Shown: positions 38,907 through 48,762, counted from the first letter of the stretch. The stretch: 64,000 bases of DNA from Desulfuromonadales bacterium (GCA_024636295.1 JAGXHI010000017.1:47383-111382), one strand, 5' to 3'. The notes: generated by a model not told the origin, from the letters alone. Made by a program: numbers and translations.

Positions 38907-40001
38907 ATGGGATTCAAGTGCGGCATCGTCGGCCTGCCCAATGTGGGGAAGTCGACCATTTTCAACGCGATTACCGCCGCCGGCGCGGAAGCGGCGAATT
39001 ATCCTTTTTGCACCATCGAACCGAATGTCGGAATCGTCCCGGTGCCGGATCGCAGGCTGGATACCTTGACGGAGATGATTCATCCTCGCCAGACTGTTCC
39101 GACCACCCTGGAATTTGTGGATATCGCCGGGCTGGTGCGAGGGGCAAGCAGAGGGGAGGGTCTTGGCAACCAGTTTCTGGGTCATATCCGGCAGGTTGAC
39201 GCCATCGCGCACATCGTGCGCTGTTTCGAGGATGAAAATGTAATTCATGTCGACGGCTCCGTCGATCCCCTTCGTGACGTGGAGGTCATCGATACCGAAC
39301 TGGTTCTGGCGGATCTTGAATCGATCGAACGGCGCATTGCTCGAATCGAAAAACAGGCCAAAAGCGGAGACCGGAAACTGCAGGCGGATCTGGAAACATT
39401 CCGAAAACTGCGCGAGGATCTCAACCAGGGCCGCCCCGCCCGGTCCTCGGAGCTGTCTTCGGAGGAGAGGTCTGCTGTCCGGGATCTTCACCTGATTACC
39501 GCCAAGCCGGTTCTTTATGTAGCGAATGTGGATGAGGACACGCCAGCAGGTGACAATCACCTTGTGGAACAGGTGCGGCGACGCGCTGAGGAGGAGGGCG
39601 CCCAACTGGTTGTCATCTGCGGAAAGATCGAATCCGAGATAGCGGAACTGCCCGCGGAAGAAAAGGGAGAGTTTCTAAAGGAACTCGGGTTGGAGGAATC
39701 GGGTCTGGACCGTATGATCCATGCAGGATATCGCCTGCTCGGGCTTCTGACCTTCTTCACTGCAGGGCCCAAGGAAGTAAGAGCCTGGACCGTCCCGGCA
39801 GGTACCCGCGCACCGGCGGCGGCTGGTGTCATCCACAGTGACTTTGAAAAGGGTTTCATCCGGGCCGAAGTAATCGCTTTTGACGATTATGTTTCTTCCG
39901 GGGGGGAATCCGGCGCCCGGGAAAAGGGCCTGCTTCGACTGGAAGGCAAGGAGTACGCCGTGCATGATGGCGACCTCATGCATTTCCGTTTTAACGTCTG
40001 A
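38907..40001 (+). CDS. ychF: Ribosome-binding ATPase/GTPase YchF
   Basis: A 364-residue Obg-family P-loop NTPase that associates with ribosomes. G1 is GLPNVGKST, G3 is DIAGLVRGASRGEGLG, and the nucleotide-specificity region reads YVANVDEDT, the variant that favours ATP. A coiled-coil arm (residues about 130-195) and the C-terminal TGS domain (GPKEVRAWTVPAGTRAPAAA) are complete. Pairing with pth is common across bacteria. Confidence 0.96.
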   Translation: MGFKCGIVGLPNVGKSTIFNAITAAGAEAANYPFCTIEPNVGIVPVPDRRLDTLTEMIHPRQTVPTTLEFVDIAGLVRGASRGEGLGNQFLGHIRQVDAIAHIVRCFEDENVIHVDGSVDPLRDVEVIDTELVLADLESIERRIARIEKQAKSGDRKLQADLETFRKLREDLNQGRPARSSELSSEERSAVRDLHLITAKPVLYVANVDEDTPAGDNHLVEQVRRRAEEEGAQLVVICGKIESEIAELPAEEKGEFLKELGLEESGLDRMIHAGYRLLGLLTFFTAGPKEVRAWTVPAGTRAPAAAGVIHSDFEKGFIRAEVIAFDDYVSSGGESGAREKGLLRLEGKEYAVHDGDLMHFRFNV

Positions 40002-40013
40002 GAGTAATGTCTC

Positions 40014-40042
40014 TTGAATTTGCCGGGAATCTGTGCTAAAAG
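40014..40042 (+). promoter_or_regulatory. Candidate promoter of the rpsF operon
   Basis: TTGAAT (40014-40019), 17 bases, TAAAAG (40037-40042), giving a leader of about 80 bases before rpsF. Confidence 0.45.
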
Positions 40043-40059
40043 ACGAGATTCCATTTCAG

Positions 40060-40106
40060 GTGGTCAACCGACCACTTCACTCCTTGCTCCGGACCCATTC
40101 CGGGGC
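40060..40106 (+). promoter_or_regulatory. Structured leader of rpsF (possible S6:S18 autoregulatory site)
   Basis: Two hairpins lie in the leader: GTGGTC/GACCAC (40060-40065, 40070-40075) and GCTCCGG/CCGGGGC (40086-40092, 40100-40106, one G-T pair). In many bacteria the S6:S18 complex binds a leader stem of rpsF, so autoregulation is plausible. I did not match the conserved bulge base by base. Confidence 0.35.
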
Positions 40107-40131
40107 TTTAACCCGTGAGGAGCTAAATTAG

Positions 40132-40497
40132 ATGCGGACTTACGAAACTATCTTTATTCTTCACCCCGATTTCAGCGGTGACCAGGGTGCCGCAATCGTT
40201 GAAAAGTTCAAGACCATTCTTGAAGACCAGGAAGCCAGGATCCTCAAGACGAGCGACTGGGGGGTGCGCAAGCTCGCCTATCCCATTCGTAAACAGACTC
40301 GGGGCAATTTCATTCTGTTCGTGTACGAATGCGGTCCCGCAGTCATCGGGGAATTCGAAAGGCGCCTGCGCATCGAGGAAGCGGTTCTGAAATTCCAGAC
40401 CGTTTACCTGGAAAAGGGTTTCGAGGAGGAGAAACCGAAAGCTCCCGAAACCGAAGATGCCCAGGAAGAAAGCGCTTCTGCCGAAGAGTCGGCCTGA
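40132..40497 (+). CDS. rpsF: 30S ribosomal protein S6
   Basis: A 121-residue platform protein of the small subunit that pairs with S18. [13 protein letters not shown] opens it, [21 protein letters not shown] is the core. The C-terminal tail after residue 95 is acidic ([20 protein letters not shown]). GTGAGGAG precedes the ATG. Confidence 0.97.
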   Translation: MRTYETIFILHPDFSGDQGAAIVEKFKTILEDQEARILKTSDWGVRKLAYPIRKQTRGNFILFVYECGPAVIGEFERRLRIEEAVLKFQTVYLEKGFEEEKPKAPETEDAQEESASAEESA

Positions 40498-40531
40498 GCC
40501 CAAACGCCAATCATTCAACTGGAGGATCAAG

Positions 40532-40789
40532 ATGGCCAACGAAAGAAAATTTGTTCCACGTCGCCGCTTCACCCGTCGTAAAGTCTGCCGGTTCTGTGCC
40601 GATTCCAGTTTGAAAATCGACTATAAGGAAGTGCGAAACCTTCGTTTTTTCATTTCCGAAAGAGGGAAAATCGTTCCGCGACGGATTTCCGGAAACTGCG
40701 CGATTCATCAGCGCAAAGTGACCGAGGCTATCAAACAGGCCCGAAATATAGCCATTCTGCCCTTTACTTCCGCCCACTCGCTGGATTGA
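40532..40789 (+). CDS. rpsR: 30S ribosomal protein S18 (zinc-type)
   Basis: An 85-residue S18. The basic N-terminus is followed by [19 protein letters not shown], and later [19 protein letters not shown]. The cysteine pair CRFC plus the distal Cys and His are the ligands of the zinc-binding S18 form, which many bacteria lack or have as a second, zinc-free copy. GGAGG lies nine bases before ATG 40532. Confidence 0.97.
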   Translation: MANERKFVPRRRFTRRKVCRFCADSSLKIDYKEVRNLRFFISERGKIVPRRISGNCAIHQRKVTEAIKQARNIAILPFTSAHSLD

Positions 40790-40808
40790 GAAAATCAGGT
40801 TCCACCGC

Positions 40809-41747
40809 ATGAACATGCCCCTCGGTCAGCAAACTCTTTATGCCGTCGGTGCCGCATCGGGGACTCTATTGCTGCAGATGGCGGCCGGATGGCTGGGGCC
40901 CGCGGGAATTCTTCTTTATCTGTTTACGCCCCTGCCTGTTGCTTTCATCCTCATGATGGCAGGCGCCAGTGTGGGCGGTGCGGCGGTAATAATTTCCACG
41001 GCGGGACTGTTTTTGATGACAAGTCCAGCCGGAGCGCTCGGATATCTTCTGCAATTCGGTATTCCCTCTTTCGTTCTTGCGCTTTTTTTGCGAAAGGGGC
41101 TGTCCTGGGACAGGGCGACCGCGGGAGCACTGGCCATCACCCTGATTGCTTCCCTTGCATTTTTCGGGGGGTTGAAGGTAAGCCGCGATGTATCGATCCT
41201 CGCCAGTGCCGATCAATACATCCAAAGTCAAATCGAACAGGCCATGGCTCTCTATGGAGAGAATGACCTGAGCGGCGATCAGGTCAGGGAACTGCAAACG
41301 GTTCTGGAGCGAATGGGCTCTTTTCTGAAGACTGCCTGGCCCGGTCTTGCGGTGTCAGTCATCGGAGGAATGCTTCTGTTCATGGTTATCGTTCTGAAAC
41401 GCCTGAGCGGGGGAAAGTTCGAGATTGCCGGGCCGCCGTTTCACCTTTGGAAGATTTCCGAGCATTTGATCTGGATCCTTATTGCCGCAGGAGCCGGGGC
41501 CCTGCTGGGGGAAGGAACTCTCCAGATGGGGGCGATCAATCTCCTGGTGGTGATCCTTCCGATATATTTTATACAGGGGCTGGCAATCGTAACCTTTTTT
41601 TTCCGGAAAAGAGAGGTGCCCCCGGCATTGCGGACTTTGGGCTATGTCCTTGTTGTGATTCTCAATCCGCTGCCTCTTATTGTCACCGGAATCGGTGTTT
41701 TCGACTTGTGGGCCGATTTTCGAAAGCCCAGGGTGAAAAAAAAATAG
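40809..41747 (+). CDS. DUF2232 membrane protein (YybS-like)
   Basis: A 312-residue inner membrane protein with about eight hydrophobic segments, the first at roughly residues 10-35. It matches in size, topology and position the DUF2232/YybS protein found between rpsR and rplI in Geobacter relatives and near rplI-dnaB in Bacillus. Its function is unknown; the small-molecule transporter resemblance proposed for this family is unproven. Confidence 0.8.
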   Translation: MNMPLGQQTLYAVGAASGTLLLQMAAGWLGPAGILLYLFTPLPVAFILMMAGASVGGAAVIISTAGLFLMTSPAGALGYLLQFGIPSFVLALFLRKGLSWDRATAGALAITLIASLAFFGGLKVSRDVSILASADQYIQSQIEQAMALYGENDLSGDQVRELQTVLERMGSFLKTAWPGLAVSVIGGMLLFMVIVLKRLSGGKFEIAGPPFHLWKISEHLIWILIAAGAGALLGEGTLQMGAINLLVVILPIYFIQGLAIVTFFFRKREVPPALRTLGYVLVVILNPLPLIVTGIGVFDLWADFRKPRVKKK

Positions 41748-41766
41748 TTCCTTGCAGGAGGAGATC

Positions 41767-42213
41767 ATGAATATTATTCTGACGGAAAACGTGGAAGGTC
41801 TTGGAACCATAGGAGACCTGGTAAATGTCAAACCCGGCTACGCCCGGAACTTCCTCATCCCCAAGGGAATGGCGCTGGAGGCCAATACCCGAAACGTGAA
41901 GGAACTGGAGCATCAGAAACGGCAGATGGAACGCAAGATGCAGCGCGTCATGCAGGCGGTCGAAGTGCTCAAGTCCCGAATCGAGGGCACAAAAATCGAA
42001 GTGACTCATCGTGCCAGCGAAGAAGGTAAGCTCTTCGGATCGGTGACCAGTATGGAGATCGAGGAGAAGCTCGTCGCGGCCGGTATCGAAATCGACCGGC
42101 GCAAGATTCAGCTCCCCGAGCCAATCAAAACCCTCGGAAAGCACGAAGTTCCCATCAAGCTGGATGCCGGAATCATAGCGACTGTCGAAGTGAACGTAGT
42201 TGCCTCCGAATAA
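41767..42213 (+). CDS. rplI: 50S ribosomal protein L9
   Basis: A 148-residue two-domain L9. The N-terminal domain reads NIILTENVEGLGTIGDLVNV and VKPGYARNFLIPKGMAL, a long helix (residues about 45-75) follows, and the C-terminal domain includes EEGKLFGSVTSMEIEE. GGAGGAG precedes ATG 41767. Confidence 0.97.
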   Translation: MNIILTENVEGLGTIGDLVNVKPGYARNFLIPKGMALEANTRNVKELEHQKRQMERKMQRVMQAVEVLKSRIEGTKIEVTHRASEEGKLFGSVTSMEIEEKLVAAGIEIDRRKIQLPEPIKTLGKHEVPIKLDAGIIATVEVNVVASE

Positions 42214-42272
42214 ATCAGAATTATGCGCCGGCGGGGACGCTGTCCCCACCGGCCGCTCACGGACAGATCTTT

Positions 42273-43643
42273 ATGACGGATAATATTGGTCATCGTCTGC
42301 CCCCCCAGATTCTGGAAGGTGAAATGTCCGTCCTGGGCGGAATCCTTCTGGAAAATGAAGCGCTCAATAAAGCCCTTGAAATTCTCCGTCCCGATGACTT
42401 CTACCGCGACACCCACCGCAAGATTTTCTCCGCTCTCATCGAACTCTCGGACAAGGGAGAGCCTGCCGACCTGGTGACCCTCAGCGCCCTTCTTCAGCAG
42501 AAGGGTGAGATGGAAGCCGTCGGGGGAAGCAGCTATCTGAACACTCTTGTCGATTACGTCCCAACCGCTGCAAACATTGCTTATTACTGCCGGATGGTCA
42601 AGGAGAAGTCCCTTACCCGACGACTGATCAAGGTTGCCACCGATATTGCCACCCGGGGTTATGAAGGCGGGGAAATCGAGGAAACCCTTGACTGGGCCGA
42701 AAAATCGATTTTTGAAATAACCGGGATGAAGACTCGTCCTTCCTACTTCTCCACCCGGGAGATCATGAAGGATACCTTCAAGGCCATTGAAAAGCTTTAT
42801 GATCGCAAGGAGTTGGTTACAGGGGTGCCGACCGGATTCACCGATCTCGATCAGATGACTGCAGGACTGCAGCCCGGGGACCTGATCATTATCGCCGGCC
42901 GGCCATCCATGGGAAAGACCGCTTTTTGTCTTAATCTTGTGGAACATGCGGCCATTCACTATCAGAATCCTGTTCCCACCGTCATTTTCTCCCTGGAGAT
43001 GAGCAAAGAACAGCTTGTGCAGAGGATGCTCTGCTCCATATCCAAGGTGGATGCAAGCCGGCTTCGCACAGGGCACCTTGGCGAGTCGGACTGGCCCAAG
43101 CTGACCACCGGAGCGGGACTTCTTTCCGATGCGCCGATCTATATCGACGACACTCCGGCTATTTCCGTTCTTGAACTGCGTGCAAAAGCTCGCCGCCTTA
43201 AAGCTGAAAAGAAACTTGGGCTTGTGGTTGTCGACTACCTGCAGCTCATGCAGGGACACAATTCCGAAAGCCGGCAGCAGGAGATTTCGGAAATTTCTCG
43301 ATCTCTAAAAGCCCTGGCAAAGGAACTCAGAGTTCCTGTGGTCGCCCTCTCCCAGCTCAACCGTTCTCTGGAGAACCGCACCGACAAACGTCCTATCATG
43401 GCTGACCTCCGGGAATCGGGAGCCATCGAGCAGGATGCGGACGTGATCGCCTTCGTCTATCGGGAGGCGGTATACTGCGAGTCCTGCAGGAGTCGGGAAA
43501 AAACCTGCGACAAAGGGCACGATAAGGACGCTGAAATTGTGGTTGGCAAACAACGAAACGGCCCCGTGGGAACGGTACACATGACCTTCCGCGGTGAATA
43601 TACCCGCTTTGAAAACCAGGCACGGAGGGAGGATAGCTTCTGA
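42273..43643 (+). CDS. dnaB: Replicative DNA helicase DnaB
   Basis: A 456-residue hexameric helicase. The N-terminal domain (LPPQILEGEMSVLGGILLEN) and the RecA-like motor with Walker A IIAGRPSMGKTAF, Walker B LGLVVVDYLQLM and the arginine-finger region QNGPVGTV-type loop (KQRNGPVGTVHMTF) are present. No intein or insertion. It closes the ribosomal cluster and is followed at once by a terminator. Confidence 0.97.
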   Translation: MTDNIGHRLPPQILEGEMSVLGGILLENEALNKALEILRPDDFYRDTHRKIFSALIELSDKGEPADLVTLSALLQQKGEMEAVGGSSYLNTLVDYVPTAANIAYYCRMVKEKSLTRRLIKVATDIATRGYEGGEIEETLDWAEKSIFEITGMKTRPSYFSTREIMKDTFKAIEKLYDRKELVTGVPTGFTDLDQMTAGLQPGDLIIIAGRPSMGKTAFCLNLVEHAAIHYQNPVPTVIFSLEMSKEQLVQRMLCSISKVDASRLRTGHLGESDWPKLTTGAGLLSDAPIYIDDTPAISVLELRAKARRLKAEKKLGLVVVDYLQLMQGHNSESRQQEISEISRSLKALAKELRVPVVALSQLNRSLENRTDKRPIMADLRESGAIEQDADVIAFVYREAVYCESCRSREKTCDKGHDKDAEIVVGKQRNGPVGTVHMTFRGEYTRFENQARREDSF

Positions 43644-43647
43644 TTAC

Positions 43648-43670
43648 AGCCCCGATTCAGGGGCTTTTTT
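43648..43670 (+). terminator. Terminator after dnaB
   Basis: AGCCCC (43648-43653), loop GATTCA, GGGGCT (43660-43665) and a run of T, five bases after the dnaB stop. Confidence 0.88.
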
Positions 43671-43757
43671 CTTTTCAGAGGGCTTTTGGCTATCCGCCGA
43701 AAGATGTTACGCTTGCAGCAGTGCTCTGGAGAGTTCTCGAAAAAAGGAGAGGGCGGC

Positions 43758-44180
43758 ATGGGGATTTACGACAACACCCACAGCGTGGCCATCGGATATA
43801 TCCTCTGGATTTTCGGGTTTACCGGATCGCACCGGTTTTATTACGGCAAACCCGTCACCGGGACGATCTGGTTTCTGACCCTCGGGCTTCTGGGGATCGG
43901 TTGGCTGATCGATCTTTTTCTGATTCCCTTCATGGACCGGAATGCGGACCTGCGGTTTCGGAAGGGAAGAATCAATTACAACGTCGCCTGGATCCTTCTG
44001 ACTTTCCTGGGTCTTCTGGGCGTCCACAGGATGTATCTGGGCAAGTGGATCACAGGGATCCTCTATCTGTTTACGGGGGCCTTGTTCGGGGTTGGGTACA
44101 TTTATGACTACTGGACCCTCAATGATCAGATCCATGAAATCAATACCGATATTTTTTATCCGTCAACCGGGCAGAGATAG
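43758..44180 (+). CDS. Tandem TM2-domain membrane protein
   Basis: A 140-residue small membrane protein with two TM2 modules. The first has FTGSHRFYYGKPVTGTIWF and GLLGIGWLIDLFLIP; the second has LGVHRMYLGKWITGILYLF and GVGYIYDYWTL. Each module holds two helices, so four spans are expected. ATG 43758 follows AAGGAGAGGG. The role of TM2 proteins in bacteria is not known. Confidence 0.85.
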   Translation: MGIYDNTHSVAIGYILWIFGFTGSHRFYYGKPVTGTIWFLTLGLLGIGWLIDLFLIPFMDRNADLRFRKGRINYNVAWILLTFLGLLGVHRMYLGKWITGILYLFTGALFGVGYIYDYWTLNDQIHEINTDIFYPSTGQR

Positions 44181-44188
44181 GAGGAAAG

Positions 44189-45199
44189 ATGGACAAAAAC
44201 AAAAACCAGAGCTGGAATCCGGGCCGCCTTCTCGACCTCTCAGGAGGCTACTGGCAGACTTGCGCTCTTCATGCCGGCGTCAAGCTTGACCTGTTCACCA
44301 TTCTCGACGACGGTGAAAAGAATGCCGAAGCGGTCGCGGGAGCTACCGGGAACGATCTGCGCGGGCTTTCGATGCTGCTCAACGCTCTGACTGCCATGGG
44401 CCTTCTTCAAAAAGAGGATGGACGCTATGCCAACAGTTCGCAGGCGGCGAGGTTTTTGAGCAGAAATTCACCGGATTACCTGGGATACATCATCAACCAC
44501 CATCATCATCTGATGGATTCGTGGGCACATCTGGACGTCGCCGTGCGGACGGGACGTTCCCTTCGGGAACGATCGGCTCACCGAGAGGAGGAATGGCGGG
44601 AAAATTTCCTGATGGGGATGTTCAACCTGGCCTCCATGCTGGCTCCGCATGTGGTGAGAAAGATCGACCTGTCGAATCGCAGCCGTCTTCTGGATCTGGG
44701 TGGTGGACCTGGAACGTATGCAATTCATTTCTGCCTGGAGAACCCGCAGTTGAACGCGACGGTCTATGACCTCCCTTCCACCCGGCCTTTTGCCGAAAAG
44801 ACGATCGCCCGTTTCGTCCTTGAGGACCGAATCCGCTTCATGGATGGTAATTTCATCGAGAAGGGGATCGAGGGACGCTATGATGCGGCTTGGCTCTCCC
44901 ATATTCTGCACGGTGAGGATCCGGACGGATGCCGCAAGATCCTTTCAAAAGCCGCCGGTGCGCTGGAACCCGGGGGAATGCTCATGGTGCAGGAATTTAT
45001 TCTGGAAGACGATCTGGCCGGCCCCCTGTTCCCCACCCTGTTTTCCCTGAACATGCTTCTCGGAACCGAAGGCGGCCGTTCCTATTCAGAGGCGCAGATC
45101 AGGGCAATGATGGAAGAGGCGGGGGTGAAGAATCCGAGGCGCGTTCCCACTGACGATATGCCCGGAGAGACCGGAATCATTGTCGGAGAGGTTGCATGA
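44189..45199 (+). CDS. SAM-dependent O-methyltransferase (methyltransf_2/hydroxyneurosporene type)
   Basis: A 336-residue enzyme. The N-terminal winged-helix dimerisation domain reads GVKLDLFTILDDGEKNAEAV and GLSMLLNALTAMGLL. The SAM-binding domain has LLDLGGGPGTYAIHF and then RYDAAWLSHILHGEDPDGCR. It starts eight bases after the TM2 gene, with AGGAGG before it, so the two are probably co-transcribed. The acceptor is unknown; relatives methylate phenols, quinones, carotenoids and tetrapyrroles. Confidence 0.85.
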   Translation: MDKNKNQSWNPGRLLDLSGGYWQTCALHAGVKLDLFTILDDGEKNAEAVAGATGNDLRGLSMLLNALTAMGLLQKEDGRYANSSQAARFLSRNSPDYLGYIINHHHHLMDSWAHLDVAVRTGRSLRERSAHREEEWRENFLMGMFNLASMLAPHVVRKIDLSNRSRLLDLGGGPGTYAIHFCLENPQLNATVYDLPSTRPFAEKTIARFVLEDRIRFMDGNFIEKGIEGRYDAAWLSHILHGEDPDGCRKILSKAAGALEPGGMLMVQEFILEDDLAGPLFPTLFSLNMLLGTEGGRSYSEAQIRAMMEEAGVKNPRRVPTDDMPGETGIIVGEVA

Positions 45200-45218
45200 A
45201 ACCGATCGTCCCGGGATT

Positions 45219-46652
45219 TCAATCCTTTTTCACCTGGATCCCCAACGTCTGAATCTTCTTTCGAAGAGTGTTGCGATTGATTCCAAGGATTTCCGCGGCT
45301 CTGACCTGATTGGCGCGGGTTTTTTCGAGGATGATGCGAATCAGGGGCCGTTCCATCTGGTGAAGGACCATCTCGTAAAGATTGTCCAACTCCTGCACAT
45401 CCATCTGGGCAAAGGAACTGCGGAGCTTGTTGGCGATCAGGTTCTCAAGTGACCCGTTGGCGTTCTCCTGGTTCTGCTGTGTTGCGAGATAGATAAAATC
45501 CGTCTCCGTCAGGAGAGGATCGGGAGAGAGCAGGGCGGCGCGCTGAAGGGTATTTTCCAGCTCCCGGACATTTCCAGGCCAGTCATGTCCGGTGAGAAGG
45601 GCCATGGCCTTTTCCGTGCAGGCACGTGCCGCAACCTTCATCTCCTCTCGTGCTCTTTGTAGAAAAAATTCCACCAGAAGCGGAATGTCGTCCCGACGCG
45701 CTCTCAGGGGAGGCAACTCGATGGGAAGGACGTTGAGCCGGTAGTACAGGTCTTCCCTGAAGCTCTTGTCCTGAACTTTTGTCTTGAGGTCCTGATTTGT
45801 GGCGGCAACGATTCGCACGTCCACGGGAATGGCTGTATTTCCTCCGGTCCGCGTGATTTCCTTCTCCTGAAGGACCCGTAAAAGTTTCGACTGGAGCTCG
45901 AAAGGCATATCGCCGATCTCGTCGAGAAAAAGAGTTCCTCCTCCAGCCTGTTCGAATTTTCCGATCTTGCGCTCGGTCGCACCGGTGAAGGCTCCTTTTT
46001 CATGCCCGAACAGTTCGCTCTCCAGCAGTTCCCGGGGAATGGCTGCGCAGTTCAGGGCAAGAAAAGGTTTTCCCAATCGGGGACTGTTGAAGTGAATGGC
46101 TCGTGCCACCAGTTCCTTTCCCGTGCCGCTCTCCCCATAGATAATGACTGTAATATCCGATGGAGATACTTTCCCCAGGATCTTGTATACCTCCTGCATA
46201 GGCGGGCTTTTCCCGACCATTGTGCGACCCAGCTGAAAATGCTCCTTCAGTTCCTTTTTCAGACGATCCATATCTTTCGTGGCGCTGAGAGCTTTCTGTG
46301 CCTTCAGGATGATGGCATCGATGGTATCCAGATCGAAAGGTTTGGTGATGTAATCGTAGGCCCCGCGCTTCATGGCTTCCACCGCATTTTTCATAGTGGA
46401 TTCCGCGGTCATGATCACCACCGGTGTATCGGGGTGCTCTTGCTGAAAGCGGTCCAGAAGCTCCAGGCCCGAAGCGCCCGGCATCTTGATGTCGAGAATA
46501 GCGAGATCGTAACGATTGCGCCGAATGAGATCCAGCGCTTCCTGACCATTTTCGGCCAGGTCGACTCCGAATCCCTGCTTTGACAGGGCCTTGGACAACA
46601 CCCACCGGATACTCTCTTCGTCGTCGGCGACCAGGATGGTTTCGATTGACAT
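45219..46652 (-). CDS. ntrC: Sigma54-dependent response regulator, NtrC family
   Basis: A 477-residue regulator. The receiver domain (residues 1-120) has DDEES and phospho-acceptor Asp54 in [10 protein letters not shown]. The AAA+ domain has Walker A GESGTGKE, the sigma54 contact loop GAFTGA and Walker [12 protein letters not shown]. The Fis-type helix-turn-helix is C-terminal ([20 protein letters not shown]). It follows its partner kinase. NtrC-like by architecture; nitrogen control itself is not shown by nearby genes. Confidence 0.93.
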   Translation of the reverse strand: MSIETILVADDEESIRWVLSKALSKQGFGVDLAENGQEALDLIRRNRYDLAILDIKMPGASGLELLDRFQQEHPDTPVVIMTAESTMKNAVEAMKRGAYDYITKPFDLDTIDAIILKAQKALSATKDMDRLKKELKEHFQLGRTMVGKSPPMQEVYKILGKVSPSDITVIIYGESGTGKELVARAIHFNSPRLGKPFLALNCAAIPRELLESELFGHEKGAFTGATERKIGKFEQAGGGTLFLDEIGDMPFELQSKLLRVLQEKEITRTGGNTAIPVDVRIVAATNQDLKTKVQDKSFREDLYYRLNVLPIELPPLRARRDDIPLLVEFFLQRAREEMKVAARACTEKAMALLTGHDWPGNVRELENTLQRAALLSPDPLLTETDFIYLATQQNQENANGSLENLIANKLRSSFAQMDVQELDNLYEMVLHQMERPLIRIILEKTRANQVRAAEILGINRNTLRKKIQTLGIQVKKD

Positions 46653-46670
46653 GAATCCTTCCCCTTGTAA

Positions 46671-47777
46671 TCAGCGGATAAAGGGCAGATAAATTATAAA
46701 GATCGTCCCCTGTCCGGGGACGCTCTCAACTTTGAGAAACCCCATGTGGTCATGAACGATCTTCTGACATGTGGCAAGTCCCAGACCGCTGCCCCGTGTT
46801 TTGGTGGTGTAGAAAGGCGTGAAAATCCGATCGATCTCCTCCGGATCGATCCCGTCTCCCGTATCCCGGATTTCCACCGCGATAAGGGGCGAGGAGCGGT
46901 CGCCTGGGGTGTGCATATGATACTCTGAAACAACCTTTGTCCCGACGTCCACCCGACCCTTCTTCCGAATCGCCTCGCACGCGTTTTTCACCAGGTTGAG
47001 AAACAACTGGGTGAGGAGATTTTCGTCTCCCCGGATCGGCGGAATGCTCGGATCGAGGTGAAGCTGGAAATCAATTTCCTTCCCCCGGTGGGCTTCCTTC
47101 TGGAACAGGACGATATTTCCCAAAATCTTTGCAAGATTGACCTCCGAGAGTTGAGGGGGGCGAGGGCGGGCGAGATCCATAAACCCTTCGATGATCCCGT
47201 TGATTCTCTCAACCTCCCGGGTCATGATTTCGGTGTACTCTTTCAGGGGCCCTTCCTTGAGCTCCATGGAAAGCAATTGTGCCGTTCCCTTGATGCCGCC
47301 GAGAGGATTCTTTATCTCATGGGCCAGTCCTGCCGCCAGCGTGCCCAGCATGGTGAGACGGTCGGCACGTCGGACGGCATTCTCCAGTTCGCGCACCCGC
47401 GAAAGGTCGCGCAGAATGATAACGACCCCCTCCCGCTCTCCCGAGGTGTCATAAATAGGTGAAACAGAGGCGCTGACAGGAAGGGGCGTACCCGAATTGC
47501 GCCGCAGGAGCAGGTTCTCCCTGTCCGAGATGGAACGGCCTTCCCGAATCGCGGTGCGGATGAGATACAGGAGACCTTGTTGCCCGGCGAAAAGCTCCTC
47601 GAATTCCTTTCCCAGGCTCTGCCGCTCGGATAGTCCCGTGTAAAGCTGCGCTGCGGGATTGAAGAGGGCAACCCGCCCCTTCTGATCGACGGCGATTATC
47701 GCATCCTCCACATTGTCGAGGACTCGCACATAGATTCCGGGATCGATATTTCTACCCGGTTTCCGCATGAAGCGCAT
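46671..47777 (-). CDS. ntrB: NtrB-type PAS histidine kinase
   Basis: A 368-residue soluble kinase. The PAS domain (residues about 18-130) begins VLDNVEDAIIAVDQKGRVALF. The H-box carries His153 in LAHEIKNPLGGIKGTAQ. The ATPase domain has NLLTQLFLNLVKNACEA, IRDTGDGIDPEE and GSGLGLATCQKIV. Its 5' end overlaps the 3' end of dusB by 26 bases and ntrC follows 18 bases later, so the three are one operon. Confidence 0.93.
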   Translation of the reverse strand: MRFMRKPGRNIDPGIYVRVLDNVEDAIIAVDQKGRVALFNPAAQLYTGLSERQSLGKEFEELFAGQQGLLYLIRTAIREGRSISDRENLLLRRNSGTPLPVSASVSPIYDTSGEREGVVIILRDLSRVRELENAVRRADRLTMLGTLAAGLAHEIKNPLGGIKGTAQLLSMELKEGPLKEYTEIMTREVERINGIIEGFMDLARPRPPQLSEVNLAKILGNIVLFQKEAHRGKEIDFQLHLDPSIPPIRGDENLLTQLFLNLVKNACEAIRKKGRVDVGTKVVSEYHMHTPGDRSSPLIAVEIRDTGDGIDPEEIDRIFTPFYTTKTRGSGLGLATCQKIVHDHMGFLKVESVPGQGTIFIIYLPFIR

Positions 47778-48744
47778 CCTCCTCCCCAGGCAGCTGCAGG
47801 AAAAAATCGGTCATTGCGGCTTTCATGCCTTCCAGCGTCTCTTCTTTGTTGATGCGCCCCCGAAAAGCCGCCGCGCCTGCGATTCCCCGAGAATACCAAC
47901 CCAGGTGTTTTCTCATTTCACGGACGGCGCGATCCTCTCCGTTGTGTCTCCGGATAAGCTCCAGGTGCTCCCGCGCTACAGACAACCTCTCCTCCGGCGA
48001 AGGGTGGCGGAAAGCTTCGCCTTTCAGGCCTCGAAGGATGTTCGGGATCAGCCAGGGATTGCCATAGCTGCCACGACCGACCATCACTCCGTCGCAGACC
48101 GTCTCTTTCAGCAGGTCGAGGGCGTCCTCCGGCGAAAAAACGTCTCCGTTTCCGATGAGAGGGATCGAAAGACCCCCTCGCAGGGCAGCAATGTGACCCC
48201 ATTCGGAATGTCCTCCGAAACCCTGGGACCGTGTTCTCGGGTGAAGAGTGACCGCATCGGCGCCTTCCTGCTCCGCGATGCGGGCCACCTCCAGAAAGTT
48301 GATGGATCGGGCGTCCCAACCTGAACGGATTTTGACCGTCAGCGGCAGGGAAACGGCATTTCTGACCGCTGCGATGATCCTCGCGACTTTGGCAGGCTCG
48401 CGCATCAGAGCGCTGCCCGCCCCAGAGCGAACCACTTTATTGACGGGACACCCCATGTTCAGGTCGAGCAGTTCACCATGGTCCTCGACCATACGGGCGG
48501 CCTCGGCCATAACCACGGGATCTTCGCCAAAAAGCTGAATGCCCAGGGGACGTTCAGCCGGGTCCGAACGCAACAGCTCCAGGGAGCCCTTTCCCTGCCG
48601 CACCAGACCATTGGCGCTGATCATTTCAGTAAAGACCAGGGACGCGCCGAAGGATTTCATGATGAGCCGATAAGGGAGGTCAGCAACTCCGGCCATGGGA
48701 GCCAGAAGGATTCTGTTCTTCAGGTGTAGGCTTGCGATTTTCAT
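47752..48744 (-). CDS. dusB: tRNA-dihydrouridine synthase B
   Basis: A 330-residue FMN enzyme reducing uridines in tRNA. APMAGVADLPYR is the signature, DLNMGCPVNKVVRSGAGSAL contains the catalytic Cys, and PLIGNGDVFSPEDA and GVMVGRGSYGNPW bind FMN. I chose ATG 48744 rather than an upstream TTG at 48753. In many proteobacteria dusB precedes fis; here it precedes the ntrBC pair. Confidence 0.94.
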   Translation of the reverse strand: MKIASLHLKNRILLAPMAGVADLPYRLIMKSFGASLVFTEMISANGLVRQGKGSLELLRSDPAERPLGIQLFGEDPVVMAEAARMVEDHGELLDLNMGCPVNKVVRSGAGSALMREPAKVARIIAAVRNAVSLPLTVKIRSGWDARSINFLEVARIAEQEGADAVTLHPRTRSQGFGGHSEWGHIAALRGGLSIPLIGNGDVFSPEDALDLLKETVCDGVMVGRGSYGNPWLIPNILRGLKGEAFRHPSPEERLSVAREHLELIRRHNGEDRAVREMRKHLGWYSRGIAGAAAFRGRINKEETLEGMKAAMTDFFLQLPGEEDALHAETG

Positions 48745-48762
48745 ATTGCACAAATTTTATGC

